Shown: positions 8,814-18,220, numbered from the stretch's first letter. The stretch is 38,261 nucleotides of DNA from Streptomyces lycii (GCF_009735685.1 NZ_WHPN01000029.1:1-38261), one strand, 5' to 3'. A program made the numbers and translations. The notes: generated by a model from the letters alone, not told the origin.

Positions 8814-11486
8814 GTGACGGACAGCGCGCAGCACACCCCGGACACGACGGACCGGCCCGAGGGCTACGCGGCGGCCCGGATGCGTCTCCTGGCGCGGGAG
8901 GCGGAGCCCGGGCCGCCGCGCCGTTCGGCGCTGGCACGGCTCACCGACGACTGGCTGGCCGCGCTGTTCGAGGCCGGTGCGGCGGACGCGGCCGCCCGCG
9001 GCGGCGGCCGGGGCGCCCGGAACGGGCCGACCGCCGCACCGCCGGCCCGGCCGCGGGGCATCGCGCTGGTCGCCGTCGGCGGCTACGGGCGCGGCGAGCT
9101 GTCCCCGCGCAGCGACCTCGACCTGCTGCTGCTGCACGACGGCACGGCGGACGCCGCGACCGTCGCGGTCATGGCCGACCGCATCTGGTACCCCGTCTGG
9201 GACCTCGGGCTCGACCTCGACCACTCCGTACGGACCCCCGCCCAGGCCCGCAAGACCGCGGCCGAGGACCTGAAGGTGCAGCTCGGCCTGCTCGACGCCC
9301 GGCATCTGGCCGGGGACGTCTCGCTGTCCGCACAGCTGCGCACCGCGGTGCTCGCCGAGTGGCGCAACCAGGCCGCGCGGCGGCTGCCGGAGCTGCACGA
9401 GCTGTGCACGGAGCGCGCCCGGCGCAACGGAGAGCTGCAGTTCCTGCTGGAACCCGATCTCAAGGAGGCGCGCGGCGGCCTCCGCGACCTCACCGCCCTG
9501 CGCGCCGTGGCCGCCTCCTGGCTCGCGGACGCGCCGCGCGAGGGCCTGGCAGAGGCCCGCGCCCTGCTGCTCGACACCCGCGACGCCCTGCACCTGGCCA
9601 CCGGGCGGGCCACCGACCGGCTGGCCCTCCAGGAGCAGGACCAGGTGGCGGCCGGCCTCGGCCTGCTGGACGCCGACGCGCTGCTGCGCCGGGTCTACGA
9701 GGCCGCGCGCACCGTGTCGTACGCCGGCGACGTCACCTGGCGCGAGGTGGGCCGGGTGCTGCGGTCCCGCGCCTCCCGTCCCAAGCTGGGGAAGCTGCTC
9801 CCCGGGCGGGCGGGGCGCACGGCGGCCGGACGCCGGCCGGGCGGCGGCGCGGAGGGGCGCACCCCGCTCGCCGAGGGCGTCGTGGAACAGGACGGCGAGG
9901 CGGTGCTCGCGCGCACCGCACGCCCCGAACACGACCCCGTGCTGCCGCTGCGCGCCGCGGCCGCCGCCGCCCAGGCGGGCCTGCCGCTGTCGCTGCACAC
10001 CGTGCGGCGGCTGGCCGCCGCGGCCCGCCCGCTGCCCGTGCCGTGGCCGGCCGAGGCCCGGGAGGAACTGGTCACCCTGCTCGGCGCGGGAGAGCCCGCC
10101 GTCGCGGTGTGGGACGCGCTGGAGGCGGAGGGGCTGATCACCCGGCTGCTGCCGGACTGGGAACGGGTCCGCTGCCGTCCGCAGCGCAACGCCGTGCACA
10201 TCTGGACGGTCGACCGGCACCTCGTCGAGACCGCGGTCCGGGCGGGCGCGCTGAGCCGCCGCGTGGGCCGCCCCGACCTGCTGCTCGTCGCGGCGCTGCT
10301 GCACGACATCGGCAAGGGCTGGCCGGGCGACCACTCCGTGGCCGGGGAGGTCATCGTCCGTGACGTGGCCCGCCGGATCGGCTTCGACCGCGCGGACACC
10401 GCCGTGCTCGCCACCCTGGTGCGGCACCATCTGCTGCTCGTGGAGACCGCGACCCGGCGGGACCTGGACGACCCGGCCACCGTCCAGTCCGTCGCCGAGA
10501 CCGTCGGCGGCACCGAGACCCTGGAACTCCTGCACGCCCTCACCGAGGCGGACGCGCTGGCCACCGGGCCCGCGGCGTGGAGCACCTGGCGCGCCTCCCT
10601 CGTCGGCGACCTCGTCAAGCGCACCGCCGCCGTCCTGGCGGGCGGGGCGGCCGCCCCTCCCGGCGACGCCGGGGAGCAGCCGACGGCCGAGCAGGAGCGG
10701 CTCGCGATGGAGGCCCGGCGCACCGGCGGCCCGGTGCTGGCCCTCCGGCCCCGGCCGGACACGCCGCCGTACCCGGGGGAGGCCCCGGCGGACGGCGGTA
10801 CGGAGCCGGGAACGGGCGGCGGCGCGGACCGGGGTACGGACACCGGGGAGGAGCGGGCCGCGGAGCCCGTCGGCGTCGAACTTCTCATCGCCGTTCCCGA
10901 GCGCCCGGGCGTGCTGCCCGCCGCGGCCGGGGTGCTCTCCCTGCACCGGATGACCGTGCGCGCCGCCGACCTGCGGGAACTGGAACCGCCCGCGCCGCCC
11001 GCGGGCGCCGGGGGCGGCGAGCCGGACGGGGCGGGGGACGGCGCCGTACTCCTGCTGACCTGGCGGGTCGCGGCCGAGTACGGATCCCTGCCGGACACCG
11101 CCCGGCTGCGCCAGGACCTGCTGCGGGCGCTCGACGGCTCCCTCGACGTGGCCGCGCGGCTGGCGGAGCGCGACTCCGCGTACCCGCGCCGCCGGGGCGT
11201 GCGCCCGCCGCCGCCACGGGTGACGGTCGCCCCCGCCGCCTCCCGGCACGCGACCGTGCTGGAGGTGCGCGCCCAGGACGCCCCCGGACTGCTGCACCGG
11301 ATCGGCCGGGCGCTGGAGGAGGCCGCGGTACGGGTCCGCAGCGCCCATGTCAGCACGCTCGGCGCGAACGCGGTCGACGCCTTCTACCTGACGGGCACCG
11401 ACGGAGCCCCGCTCACCGGCGTCCGCGCGTCCGAGGTGGCGCGGGCCCTGCAGGCCGCGCTGGCGGGTGCCGAGGAGCGGGCGTAG
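8814..11486 (+). CDS. glnD: PII uridylyl/adenylyl-transferase GlnD
   Basis: 890 residues. GlnD modifies the PII T-loop according to glutamine level; in Streptomyces it adenylylates GlnK. Domains in order: nucleotidyltransferase with VGGYGRGELSPRSDLDLLLL (about residue 85), the GlnE/GlnD helper helices, an HD hydrolase domain with LLHDIGKG (about residue 495) that removes the modification, and two C-terminal ACT domains that sense glutamine (about residues 685 and 810). The GTG at 8814 follows GAGGGG at 8802-8807; sequence between 8658 and 8814 in this frame overlaps glnK and is not conserved-looking. Linkers between HD and ACT are long and Gly/Pro-rich, usual in Streptomyces. Confidence 0.95.
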   Translation: MTDSAQHTPDTTDRPEGYAAARMRLLAREAEPGPPRRSALARLTDDWLAALFEAGAADAAARGGGRGARNGPTAAPPARPRGIALVAVGGYGRGELSPRSDLDLLLLHDGTADAATVAVMADRIWYPVWDLGLDLDHSVRTPAQARKTAAEDLKVQLGLLDARHLAGDVSLSAQLRTAVLAEWRNQAARRLPELHELCTERARRNGELQFLLEPDLKEARGGLRDLTALRAVAASWLADAPREGLAEARALLLDTRDALHLATGRATDRLALQEQDQVAAGLGLLDADALLRRVYEAARTVSYAGDVTWREVGRVLRSRASRPKLGKLLPGRAGRTAAGRRPGGGAEGRTPLAEGVVEQDGEAVLARTARPEHDPVLPLRAAAAAAQAGLPLSLHTVRRLAAAARPLPVPWPAEAREELVTLLGAGEPAVAVWDALEAEGLITRLLPDWERVRCRPQRNAVHIWTVDRHLVETAVRAGALSRRVGRPDLLLVAALLHDIGKGWPGDHSVAGEVIVRDVARRIGFDRADTAVLATLVRHHLLLVETATRRDLDDPATVQSVAETVGGTETLELLHALTEADALATGPAAWSTWRASLVGDLVKRTAAVLAGGAAAPPGDAGEQPTAEQERLAMEARRTGGPVLALRPRPDTPPYPGEAPADGGTEPGTGGGADRGTDTGEERAAEPVGVELLIAVPERPGVLPAAAGVLSLHRMTVRAADLRELEPPAPPAGAGGGEPDGAGDGAVLLLTWRVAAEYGSLPDTARLRQDLLRALDGSLDVAARLAERDSAYPRRRGVRPPPPRVTVAPAASRHATVLEVRAQDAPGLLHRIGRALEEAAVRVRSAHVSTLGANAVDAFYLTGTDGAPLTGVRASEVARALQAALAGAEERA

Positions 11487-11491
11487 CGCCG

Positions 11492-11520
11492 CCCTGCCCG
11501 CCGTTCCCCGACGGGCAGGG
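11492..11520 (+). terminator. Hairpin after glnD
   Basis: 9-bp inverted repeat (11492-11500 with 11512-11520, 11-nt loop) 6 bp after the glnD stop. Probable end of the amtB-glnK-glnD operon. Confidence 0.6.
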
Positions 11521-11594
11521 ACGGGAGGCCTGTACGGGACCGATATCCTGGACGGTGATTCACTCCGCCCCCGACGCGAGGACCGACGAGCGAC

Positions 11595-13142
11595 GTGTTC
11601 GACACCCTTTCCGACCGCTTGGCGAGCACCTTCAAAACCCTCCGGGGCAAGGGCCGCCTGTCCGAGGCGGACATCGACGCCACCGCACGTGAGATCCGCA
11701 TCGCGCTGCTGGAGGCGGATGTCGCGCTGCCCGTGGTGCGCGCCTTCATCAAGCAGGTCAAGGAGCGGGCACTCGGCGCCGAGGTCTCCCAGGCACTGAA
11801 CCCCGCCCAGCAGGTCATCAAGATCGTCAACGAGGAACTCGTCGGCATCCTCGGCGGCGAGACCCGCCGCCTGCGGTTCGCCAAGAACCCGCCGACCGTG
11901 ATCATGCTGGCCGGTCTGCAGGGCGCGGGCAAGACGACCCTCGCGGGCAAGCTCGGCCTGTGGCTGAAGGGCCAGGGCCACACTCCGCTGCTCGTCGCCT
12001 GTGACCTCCAGCGCCCCAACGCCGTCAACCAGCTCTCGGTCGTGGCCGAGCGGGCGGGCGTCGCGGTCTTCGCGCCCGAGCCGGGCAACGGCGTGGGCGA
12101 CCCGGTGAAGGTCGCCCAGGACTCGGTCGAGTTCGCCAGGACCAAGCAGCACGACGTCGTGATCGTCGACACCGCCGGCCGGCTCGGCATCGACGAGGAA
12201 CTGATGCGGCAGGCCGCGGACATCCGCGACGCCGTCCGCCCCGACGAGATCCTCTTCGTCGTCGACGCGATGATCGGCCAGGACGCGGTGAACACCGCCG
12301 AGGCGTTCCGCGACGGCGTCGGCTTCGACGGCGTGGTGCTGTCCAAGCTCGACGGTGACGCGCGGGGCGGTGCCGCGCTCTCCATCGCGCACGTCACCGG
12401 CCGCAACGTCATGTTCGCCTCCAACGGCGAGAAGCTGGACGACTTCGACGCGTTCCACCCGGACCGCATGGCGTCCCGCATCCTCGGAATGGGCGACGTC
12501 CTCAGCCTGATCGAGAAGGCCGAGCAGACCTTCAGCCAGGCCGAGGCCGAGAAGATGGCCGCCAAGCTGGCCAAGGGCCCGAAGGAGTTCACGCTCGACG
12601 ACTTCCTGGCCCAGATGGAGCAGGTCCGCAAGATGGGCTCCATCTCCAAGCTGCTCGGCATGATGCCCGGCATGGGGCAGATGAAGGAGCAGATCAACAA
12701 CCTCGACGAGCGGGACGTCGACCGCACCGCCGCCATCATCAAGTCGATGACGCCGGGCGAGCGGGCGGAGCCGACGATCATCAATGGCTCGCGCCGGGCC
12801 CGTATCGCCAAGGGCTCGGGCGTCGAGGTCGGCGCGGTGAAGAACCTCGTGGAACGCTTCTTCGAGGCCCGCAAGATGATGTCGAAGATGGCCCAGGGCG
12901 GCGGCATGCCGGGGATGCCCGGCATGCCGGGGATGCCCGGCGGTGGCGCGGGCAAGAAGAAGAAACAGCAGAAGCAGGCCAAGGGCAAGCGCCGCAGCGG
13001 CAACCCGATGAAGCGCAAGGCCGAGGAGCAGGCCGCCGCGGAGCGCCGCGAGCAGCAGGCGGCGAACCCGCTCGGACTGCCGCCGGGTCAGGACGCGCAG
13101 GACTTCGAACTGCCCGACGAGTTCAAGAAGTTCATGGGCTGA
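11595..13142 (+). CDS. ffh: Signal recognition particle protein Ffh (SRP54)
   Basis: 515-residue SRP GTPase. It binds signal sequences and 4.5S RNA, then FtsY. N domain residues 1-90; G domain with GLQGAGKTTLAGKLG (about residue 107), CDLQRPNAVNQL, IVDTAGRLGIDEELM and LSKLDGDARGG. The M domain from about residue 310 carries the RNA-binding SRRARIAKGSG motif. Near the C-terminus is a GMPGMPGMPGMPGG Met-Pro-Gly repeat (residues ~437-450) followed by a Lys-rich tail, common in actinobacterial Ffh. The start is GTG at 11595, giving the standard VFDTLSDRL N-terminus. FtsY is about 7 kb upstream; the SRP RNA gene is not in this window. Confidence 0.97.
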   Translation: MFDTLSDRLASTFKTLRGKGRLSEADIDATAREIRIALLEADVALPVVRAFIKQVKERALGAEVSQALNPAQQVIKIVNEELVGILGGETRRLRFAKNPPTVIMLAGLQGAGKTTLAGKLGLWLKGQGHTPLLVACDLQRPNAVNQLSVVAERAGVAVFAPEPGNGVGDPVKVAQDSVEFARTKQHDVVIVDTAGRLGIDEELMRQAADIRDAVRPDEILFVVDAMIGQDAVNTAEAFRDGVGFDGVVLSKLDGDARGGAALSIAHVTGRNVMFASNGEKLDDFDAFHPDRMASRILGMGDVLSLIEKAEQTFSQAEAEKMAAKLAKGPKEFTLDDFLAQMEQVRKMGSISKLLGMMPGMGQMKEQINNLDERDVDRTAAIIKSMTPGERAEPTIINGSRRARIAKGSGVEVGAVKNLVERFFEARKMMSKMAQGGGMPGMPGMPGMPGGGAGKKKKQQKQAKGKRRSGNPMKRKAEEQAAAERREQQAANPLGLPPGQDAQDFELPDEFKKFMG

Positions 13143-13186
13143 GCGCCGAGCGCCCTCGCCCGGGGGAAGGTGCGTGCCACCGGCCC

Positions 13187-13230
13187 GGTCGTGCCCGGTC
13201 CCGCGGGGTTTCCGGACCGGCGGCACGACC
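13187..13230 (+). terminator. Two-step hairpin after ffh
   Basis: Outer stem 13187-13195 with 13222-13230 (9 bp) and inner stem 13196-13201 with 13214-13219 (6 bp), about 45 bp after the ffh stop and facing the convergent methyltransferase gene. Confidence 0.6.
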
Positions 13231-13260
13231 CGGCCGCGGCGCGGAGCGGGGCCGGAGCGT

Positions 13261-13298
13261 GAGCCGTACGCCGGGGCGCGAGCCGTACGCCGGGGCGC
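13261..13298. repeat. 19-bp tandem duplication
   Basis: GAGCCGTACGCCGGGGCGC is repeated exactly twice (13261-13279, 13280-13298), with a third partial start at 13299. It lies between the ends of two convergent genes. Confidence 0.75.
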
Positions 13299-13360
13299 GA
13301 GCCGGCACGGGAGCGTCGGCCGGCCCCGGGCGTGAGTGCTTTCGAAGCTGCGGGGCCGCG

Positions 13361-14236
13361 TCAGACGCGGGCGATGAGATAGCGGAAGACGTTCGGCATC
13401 CAGACGGTGCCGTCCCGGCGGACATACGGGTGCAGGGCCTCCGCCAGCTCCTTCTCCACCTGCGCCTCGTCCGCCGCCTCCGCCGCCGCGTCGAACAGCC
13501 CGGTGGACAGCAGGCCGCGGACCGCGCTCTCCGGGTCCGCGTAACCGAACGGGCAGGAGAGCCGGCCGGACCCGTCGGGCCGCAGCCCCGCCCGGTGCGC
13601 CGCCTCCTCCAGCGCGTCCCGTCCGTACGGCCGCCAGCCGCCGGGCGCGCTGCCGTATCCCGGGCCGAGGTCCGGCGGCCGCGCGGCCTGCCGGGTCGCC
13701 GCCCGGAGCACCGAGGCCGTCGCGCAGCGCTCCGGTGGTCCCCAGCCGGCGATGACGACGGGGCTGCCGCGCTCGGCGAGCGCCGCGGCCGCGGTGAGCA
13801 TCGGCACCAGCTCACCGTCCGCACCGGACTGCGGATCGAAGGCGGTGACCGCGGTGAAGCGCGGCCCTCCCTCGGCCGCGACCGCCGCCGGGCCGCCGCC
13901 GACCACGCGCGGTCCGTCCGCGGGCGAGCCGTGCGGGGCGGTGCCGGGCCGGAGCCGCTCCTCGGCGAGAGCCAGCCGCCTGCCGTCGGTGTCCGTGCCC
14001 GTCACGGAGGCGCCCCGGGCGGCGGCCATCAGCAGGGCGAGCCCGGATCCGCAGCCGAGGCCGAGCAGCCGGTCGCCGGTGCCGATCTCCAGTCGTGCGT
14101 AGACCGCCTCGTAGAGCGGCACCAGCATCCGTTCCTGGATCTCCGCCCAATCGCGTGCTCGGGCGTACGCGTCCCGGTGGCCGTGTGCGGCCGGGGGTGC
14201 GAGGTGCTGGTGCTGCCGAACGAGCGTGGGTGTCAT
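13361..14236 (-). CDS. SAM-dependent methyltransferase, class I fold
   Basis: 291 residues from the ATG at 14236. Motif I, LLGLGCGSGLALL (residues ~57-69), and the following acidic end of strand 2 (VTGTDTDGRR) mark a Rossmann-fold methyltransferase that binds S-adenosylmethionine. The N-terminal helix (WAEIQERMLVPLYEAVYARLEI) resembles small-molecule methyltransferases of the Methyltransf_11/25 type. Substrate is unknown. The frame continues upstream to 14419, but that stretch reads as Arg/Gly low complexity and the conserved protein begins at 14236. It converges on ffh and is divergent from the SprT-like gene. Confidence 0.8.
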   Translation of the reverse strand: MTPTLVRQHQHLAPPAAHGHRDAYARARDWAEIQERMLVPLYEAVYARLEIGTGDRLLGLGCGSGLALLMAAARGASVTGTDTDGRRLALAEERLRPGTAPHGSPADGPRVVGGGPAAVAAEGGPRFTAVTAFDPQSGADGELVPMLTAAAALAERGSPVVIAGWGPPERCATASVLRAATRQAARPPDLGPGYGSAPGGWRPYGRDALEEAAHRAGLRPDGSGRLSCPFGYADPESAVRGLLSTGLFDAAAEAADEAQVEKELAEALHPYVRRDGTVWMPNVFRYLIARV

Positions 14237-14913
14237 CGAAGCGCCCCAATCCGCCGAGAGCTCAGTGCGTGTCTGTGGTTGCCCGCCCCCGTGGTCGCGC
14301 GGTGCCGCGTCCCCCCGGAGCCGGCGAACTCCGCACGGGCTGCCGAGTTCCAGGGGGTGTGCGACGGTGCCCCGGTGCTCCCCCTGTGCGCCCCGCTTCC
14401 GCGCGGTACGGGCGTGCACCGGGGGTGCCGGCTCACCGTTTCAGAGTGCCACCGCCGTACCGACTCCGCCACGGCAGAGCCGCCGTGAAGCGGCTCGGCT
14501 ACGTCGAGTTCAGGAGGCGCGGCCTCGGCAGCGGCCCGATCCCGTGACCGGTGCGGAGGACGGGGCGCGGGGCGGCGCCCGGGCCGGAGGGTGCGCCCGG
14601 TACGCTCGCTCGCGAGACCCGCGGCCGGGGCGGGCCGTGCGGGCTGTACGGGTCGTGGGCGTCCGTGGGCGTCTGTGAGCGCCGCACCGCGCGAGAGCGC
14701 CGTGGCGAGCCGTGTCCCCGGCGCGCGAGGCCGGTCCCGCGCCGGGGCGTACGCGCGGGTAAGTACCGCCTTGTTGCGAGCTGCACTACTTCTCCACACA
14801 TCGGCGCACGCGCCCTCGTCGCCCGCGCATGAACCTGTACTGACTGGTACGTGCAAATTATTTGGGATGCCCGGTATCGGAACACCGGGGCGGTCCGGCT
14901 CGTTGTTCACGAC
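14237..14913. other. 677-bp divergent intergenic region
   Basis: No convincing gene on either strand; open frames here have no recognisable product. Short inverted repeats are present, for example CCCGGT/ACCGGG at about 14870-14890 just upstream of the next gene. A less GC-rich stretch around 14760-14880 is the likely promoter area of the SprT-like gene. Confidence 0.4.
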
Positions 14914-15504
14914 GTGAGCACGACACCATTTGTTCTCGCCGCAGAGCTGGCGCAGGCGTGGGCCGACATTCAGCGGCACCACCCCGAGCTGCCGGATCTT
15001 GCCGCGCCCGAAGCCCTCATCGGAGAGTCCTCGTCCGCCTGCGGCGCCGACCTCTCCTTCGAACGACTGCTCCACGAGGCAGTCCACGGCATCGCCGCGT
15101 CCCGGGGTGTCCGCGACACCTCCCGGGCCGGCCGCTACCACAACCGCAGATTCCTCGCGATCGCCGAGGAGATGGGGCTGGACCACCCGGACGAGCCGCA
15201 TCCCAGCAGCGGCTTCTCGCTGGTGAGCCTCACGCCCGAGGCGAGAAAGCGATATCGCCCGACCATCGAGCGGCTGCACCGTGCGCTCAAGGCGTACAGC
15301 GCCGCGACGACGGGAGACGCCGAGCGCAGCTTCCGCGGCCCCGCCGCCCGGCACGGTTCGTCCGGCGGAGGAGTCCGGGTGAAGGCCGTCTGCGACTGCG
15401 GGCGCAACGTCCGCGTGGTCCCGTCCGTGCTGGCCCAGGCCCCGATCGTGTGCGGCGGCTGCGGCAAGCCGTTCCGCATCCCCGAGGCGGTCGCGGTCGC
15501 CTGA
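14914..15504 (+). CDS. SprT-like zinc metalloprotein with C-terminal zinc ribbon
   Basis: 196 residues, start GTG at 14914. An HExxH zincin motif is visible in FERLLHEAVHGIA (His54, Glu55, His58), followed by a third candidate ligand in RYHNRRFLAIAEEMGL (His76), the same spacing and shape as the HG..F...A..MG segment of SprT/Spartan proteins. The C-terminus carries a four-cysteine ribbon, CDCG (Cys160, Cys162) and CGGCG (Cys180, Cys183), also an SprT feature. In Streptomyces this gene is normally left as hypothetical next to rpsP. Spartan proteases cut DNA-protein crosslinks; whether this one does is inference. An ATG at 14851 would add 21 non-conserved residues. Confidence 0.75.
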   Translation: MSTTPFVLAAELAQAWADIQRHHPELPDLAAPEALIGESSSACGADLSFERLLHEAVHGIAASRGVRDTSRAGRYHNRRFLAIAEEMGLDHPDEPHPSSGFSLVSLTPEARKRYRPTIERLHRALKAYSAATTGDAERSFRGPAARHGSSGGGVRVKAVCDCGRNVRVVPSVLAQAPIVCGGCGKPFRIPEAVAVA

Positions 15505-15687
15505 CGACGCCGTACCGGCCCGCGGCCGCCCCCCACGCGCGCGCGAAGCCGCAGGGCCGTACGGCGGTGCCGTCGCGATGTGGCAGAATGGACCGCTGAG
15601 TACTCGGCAGCCGGTCCGGACCCCTCTCTCCCTCGGCTGACGCGTCCATCGAGCACTCGAATCCCGCAACCCCACGCGGGAGACGTC

Positions 15688-15747
15688 ATGCTCAAACTCG
15701 TCGTAGAGCAGGAGACACCACTCCCGTGGCAGTCAAGATCAAGCTGA
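15688..15747 (+). CDS. Possible 19-residue leader peptide overlapping the rpsP start
   Basis: ATG at 15688 with its own ribosome site GGGAG at 15678-15682 opens a frame [19 protein letters not shown] ending in TGA at 15745-15747. It overlaps the first 22 bases of rpsP in another frame. A candidate for translational coupling or autoregulation of S16. It could be chance. Confidence 0.3.
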   Translation: MLKLVVEQETPLPWQSRSS

Positions 15748-16178
15748 AGCGTCTGGGCAAGATCCGGTCGCCTCACTACCGCATCATCGTCGCCGACTCC
15801 CGGACCCGCCGTGACGGCCGGGCCATCGAGGAGATCGGCCTGTACCACCCGGTGCAGAACCCCTCGCGCATCGAGGTCGACTCCGAGCGGGTCCAGTACT
15901 GGCTGAGCGTCGGCGCCCAGCCGACCGAGCCCGTCGCGGCGATCCTCAAGGTCACCGGTGACTGGCAGAAGTTCAAGGGCCTGCCGGCCCCCGAGCCGAT
16001 GAAGGTCCCGGAGCCGAAGGCTGACAAGCGCGCCCTCTTCGAGGCCGCCGCGAAGTCGGGCGGCGACGAGCCGAAGGGTGAGGCGATCACCCCGAAGGCG
16101 AAGAAGGCCGACAAGAAGGCGGACGAGGCGGCTGCCGCCTCGGCTGACACCGCTTCCACCGAGTCGACCGAGGCCTGA
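15726..16178 (+). CDS. rpsP: 30S ribosomal protein S16
   Basis: 150 residues beginning [24 protein letters not shown], the S16 core (residues 1-85). S16 binds 16S rRNA early in 30S assembly. The C-terminal extension, rich in Lys, Ala and Glu (about residues 95-150), is characteristic of actinobacterial S16. Start GTG at 15726; the nearest purine-rich site, AGGAG at 15708-15712, is 13 bases away, longer than usual. First gene of the rpsP-khpA-rimM-trmD-rplS group. Confidence 0.97.
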   Translation: MAVKIKLKRLGKIRSPHYRIIVADSRTRRDGRAIEEIGLYHPVQNPSRIEVDSERVQYWLSVGAQPTEPVAAILKVTGDWQKFKGLPAPEPMKVPEPKADKRALFEAAAKSGGDEPKGEAITPKAKKADKKADEAAAASADTASTESTEA

Positions 16179-16180
16179 GG

Positions 16181-16417
16181 ATGCTCGAGGAAGCCCTCGA
16201 GCACCTGGTGAAGGGCATCGTCGACAACCCCGACGACGTGCAGGTCGCCTCGCGCAACCTGCGTCGCGGGCGCGTGCTCGAGGTCCGGGTCCATCCCGAG
16301 GACCTCGGCAAGGTGATCGGCCGCAACGGGCGCACCGCTCGCGCCCTGCGCACGGTCGTGGGCGCCATCGGCGGCCGCGGCATCCGTGTCGACCTGGTGG
16401 ACGTCGACCAGGTCTGA
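16181..16417 (+). CDS. khpA: KH-domain RNA-binding protein KhpA
   Basis: 78 residues, a single type II KH domain with the RNA-binding GxxG loop in KVIGRNGRTARALRTVV. Starts 2 bases after the rpsP stop, so the pair is probably translationally coupled. Family members form dimers with KhpB/Jag and bind many RNAs; the conserved place between rpsP and rimM links it to ribosome assembly. Length and position are exactly those expected. Confidence 0.95.
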   Translation: MLEEALEHLVKGIVDNPDDVQVASRNLRRGRVLEVRVHPEDLGKVIGRNGRTARALRTVVGAIGGRGIRVDLVDVDQV

Positions 16418-16432
16418 TGACGGCCGAGCTGC

Positions 16433-16466
16433 GGGGCCGGGGGTGGCGAGAGCCGCTCCCGGCCCC
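16433..16466 (+). terminator. Hairpin after khpA
   Basis: 9-bp inverted repeat (16433-16441 with 16458-16466, 16-nt loop), 15 bp after the khpA stop. It may attenuate transcription into rimM. Confidence 0.5.
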
Positions 16467-16635
16467 TTCGGCGTTCACAGCGCCTCCGCCCGTGACACAG
16501 CTCTTCCGCGCGCGAACCGCGAACCGCGAACCACGGACAGGGCGCAGCGGACGGACGGGGGGCAGCGGAGGCCGACCGCTCGCGAGCTTGAAGGCGCCTC
16601 GCGGTGCCACGAGAGCCCTTCGCGACCACGATCAC

Positions 16636-16687
16636 GAGCCCTGACGCGGTAACACAGAAGCACAGAGCCCTTACGCGGTAACACAGA
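16636..16687. repeat. 29-bp period tandem duplication just before rimM
   Basis: A 23-bp block at 16636-16658 recurs at 16665-16687 with one mismatch; both contain ACGCGGTAACACAGA. The second copy ends 15 bp before the rimM start. A smaller triple of CGCGAAC lies upstream near 16510-16530. Confidence 0.7.
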
Positions 16688-16702
16688 CCCGGAGAACACA
16701 CC

Positions 16703-17254
16703 GTGCAGTTGGTAGTCGCCAGGATCGGCCGTGCCCATGGGATCAAGGGCGAGGTCACGGTCGAGGTGCGGACGGACGAGCCCGAGCTGCGGCTGGGTCC
16801 GGGAGCCGTGCTGGCCACGGAGCCCGCCTCGGCGGGACCGCTGACCATCGAGTCCGGCCGTGTGCACAGCGGCCGGCTGCTGCTGCGCTTCGAGGGGGTC
16901 CGGGACCGCACCGCCGCCGAAGCCCTCCGCAACACCCTGCTGATCGCCGAGGTGGACCCGGAGGAGGTCCCGGACGACCCCGAGGAGTTCTACGACCACC
17001 AGCTCGTCGATCTCGACGTCGTCACCGCCGACGGCACCGCCGTCGGACGGATCAGCGAGATCGCCCACCTGCCGTACCAGGACCTGCTGGTCGTCCGGCG
17101 GCCGGAGGGCGGCGAGGTGCTGATCCCCTTCGTCTCCGAGATGGTCCCCGAGATCGACCTGGAGCAGCAGCGCGCGGTGGTCACCCCGCCCCCCGGGCTC
17201 CTCGACGACGCACAGGCCGAGATCGCCGGCAGCCGCGACGAGGACCGCGGATGA
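16703..17254 (+). CDS. rimM: Ribosome maturation factor RimM
   Basis: 183 residues, GTG start at 16703 behind GGAGA at 16691-16695. RimM assists maturation of the 30S head and binds S19. The N-terminal domain opens [25 protein letters not shown]; the C-terminal PRC-barrel starts near residue 98 ([12 protein letters not shown]). Its stop overlaps trmD by 4 bases. Confidence 0.95.
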   Translation: MQLVVARIGRAHGIKGEVTVEVRTDEPELRLGPGAVLATEPASAGPLTIESGRVHSGRLLLRFEGVRDRTAAEALRNTLLIAEVDPEEVPDDPEEFYDHQLVDLDVVTADGTAVGRISEIAHLPYQDLLVVRRPEGGEVLIPFVSEMVPEIDLEQQRAVVTPPPGLLDDAQAEIAGSRDEDRG

Positions 17255-18093
17255 GGCTCGACGTCATCACGATCTTCCCGGAGTACCTGGAGCCGCTGAA
17301 CGTCTCGCTGGTGGGCAAGGCCCGTGCCCGCGGCCGGCTCGACGTCCGCGTCCACGACCTGCGGGACTGGACGCACGACCGGCACAACACCGTCGACGAC
17401 ACCCCGTACGGCGGCGGCCCCGGCATGGTCATGAAGCCCGAGCCCTGGGGCGAGGCGCTCGACGCGGTCATCGCCTCCGGCACCGGGGACGGCGCCGGAG
17501 AAGGCGTGCGGGAACCGGTGAGCCCGGTCGTCGTGGTCCCCACGCCCAGCGGCCGGCCGTTCACCCAGGAACTCGCCGTCGAGCTCGCCGGGCGGCCCTG
17601 GCTCGTCTTCACCCCGGCGCGCTACGAGGGCATCGACCGCCGGGTCGTCGAGGAGTACGCCGAGCGGTACGAGGTCCTCGAGGTGTCCATCGGCGACTAC
17701 GTGCTGGCCGGCGGCGAGGCCCCGGTCCTGGTGATCACCGAGGCCGTGGCCCGGCTGCTCCCCGGCGTGCTGGGCAACGCCGAGTCCCACCGCGACGACT
17801 CCTTCGCGCCCGGAGAGATGGCCGCGCTGCTGGAGGGTCCCGTCTACACCAAGCCGCCGGAGTGGCGCGGCCGCGGCATCCCGGAGGTGCTGCTCAGCGG
17901 GCACCACGGGAAGATCGCCCGCTGGCGCCGCGACGAGGCGTTCCGGCGCACGACCCGCAACCGGCCCGACCTGATCGTACGCGCCGACCCCGCCGCGTAC
18001 GACAAGGACGACCGCAGGATCCTCGCCGAGCTCGGCTGGGTGGAGCGGGAGGACGGCCGATTTGGGCGGGCGGCCGGGGACGTGGAAGAATAG
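17251..18093 (+). CDS. trmD: tRNA (guanine37-N1)-methyltransferase TrmD
   Basis: 280 residues of the SPOUT class. TrmD methylates G37 beside the anticodon and prevents +1 frameshifts. N-terminus [15 protein letters not shown], the [16 protein letters not shown] loop, and the trefoil-knot SAM site with [11 protein letters not shown] and [14 protein letters not shown] at 17251 overlaps the rimM stop (ATGA), so the two are coupled. Confidence 0.97.
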   Translation: MRLDVITIFPEYLEPLNVSLVGKARARGRLDVRVHDLRDWTHDRHNTVDDTPYGGGPGMVMKPEPWGEALDAVIASGTGDGAGEGVREPVSPVVVVPTPSGRPFTQELAVELAGRPWLVFTPARYEGIDRRVVEEYAERYEVLEVSIGDYVLAGGEAPVLVITEAVARLLPGVLGNAESHRDDSFAPGEMAALLEGPVYTKPPEWRGRGIPEVLLSGHHGKIARWRRDEAFRRTTRNRPDLIVRADPAAYDKDDRRILAELGWVEREDGRFGRAAGDVEE

Positions 18094-18122
18094 GCCGCTG
18101 TTGTGCGTCCGGCGTGCGCCCC

Positions 18123-18220
18123 TGCCACAGGGGGAACGACGCCCGCCCGCCGCGCCGCCGCCGTCCTCGGCGGTACCCCATCATCATTCCGACATACCGC
18201 TGATGACCTGTGGCATCAGC
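18123..18220 (+). promoter_or_regulatory. rplS 5' leader with two competing pairings
   Basis: TGCCACAGG (18123-18131) is perfectly complementary to CCTGTGGCA (18207-18215). The second segment also overlaps a local hairpin, GCTGATG (18199-18205) with CATCAGC (18214-18220), which ends directly before the ribosome site GAGGAAAG (18221-18228). The two pairings cannot form together, so the leader may switch. Inference from sequence only. Confidence 0.45.
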
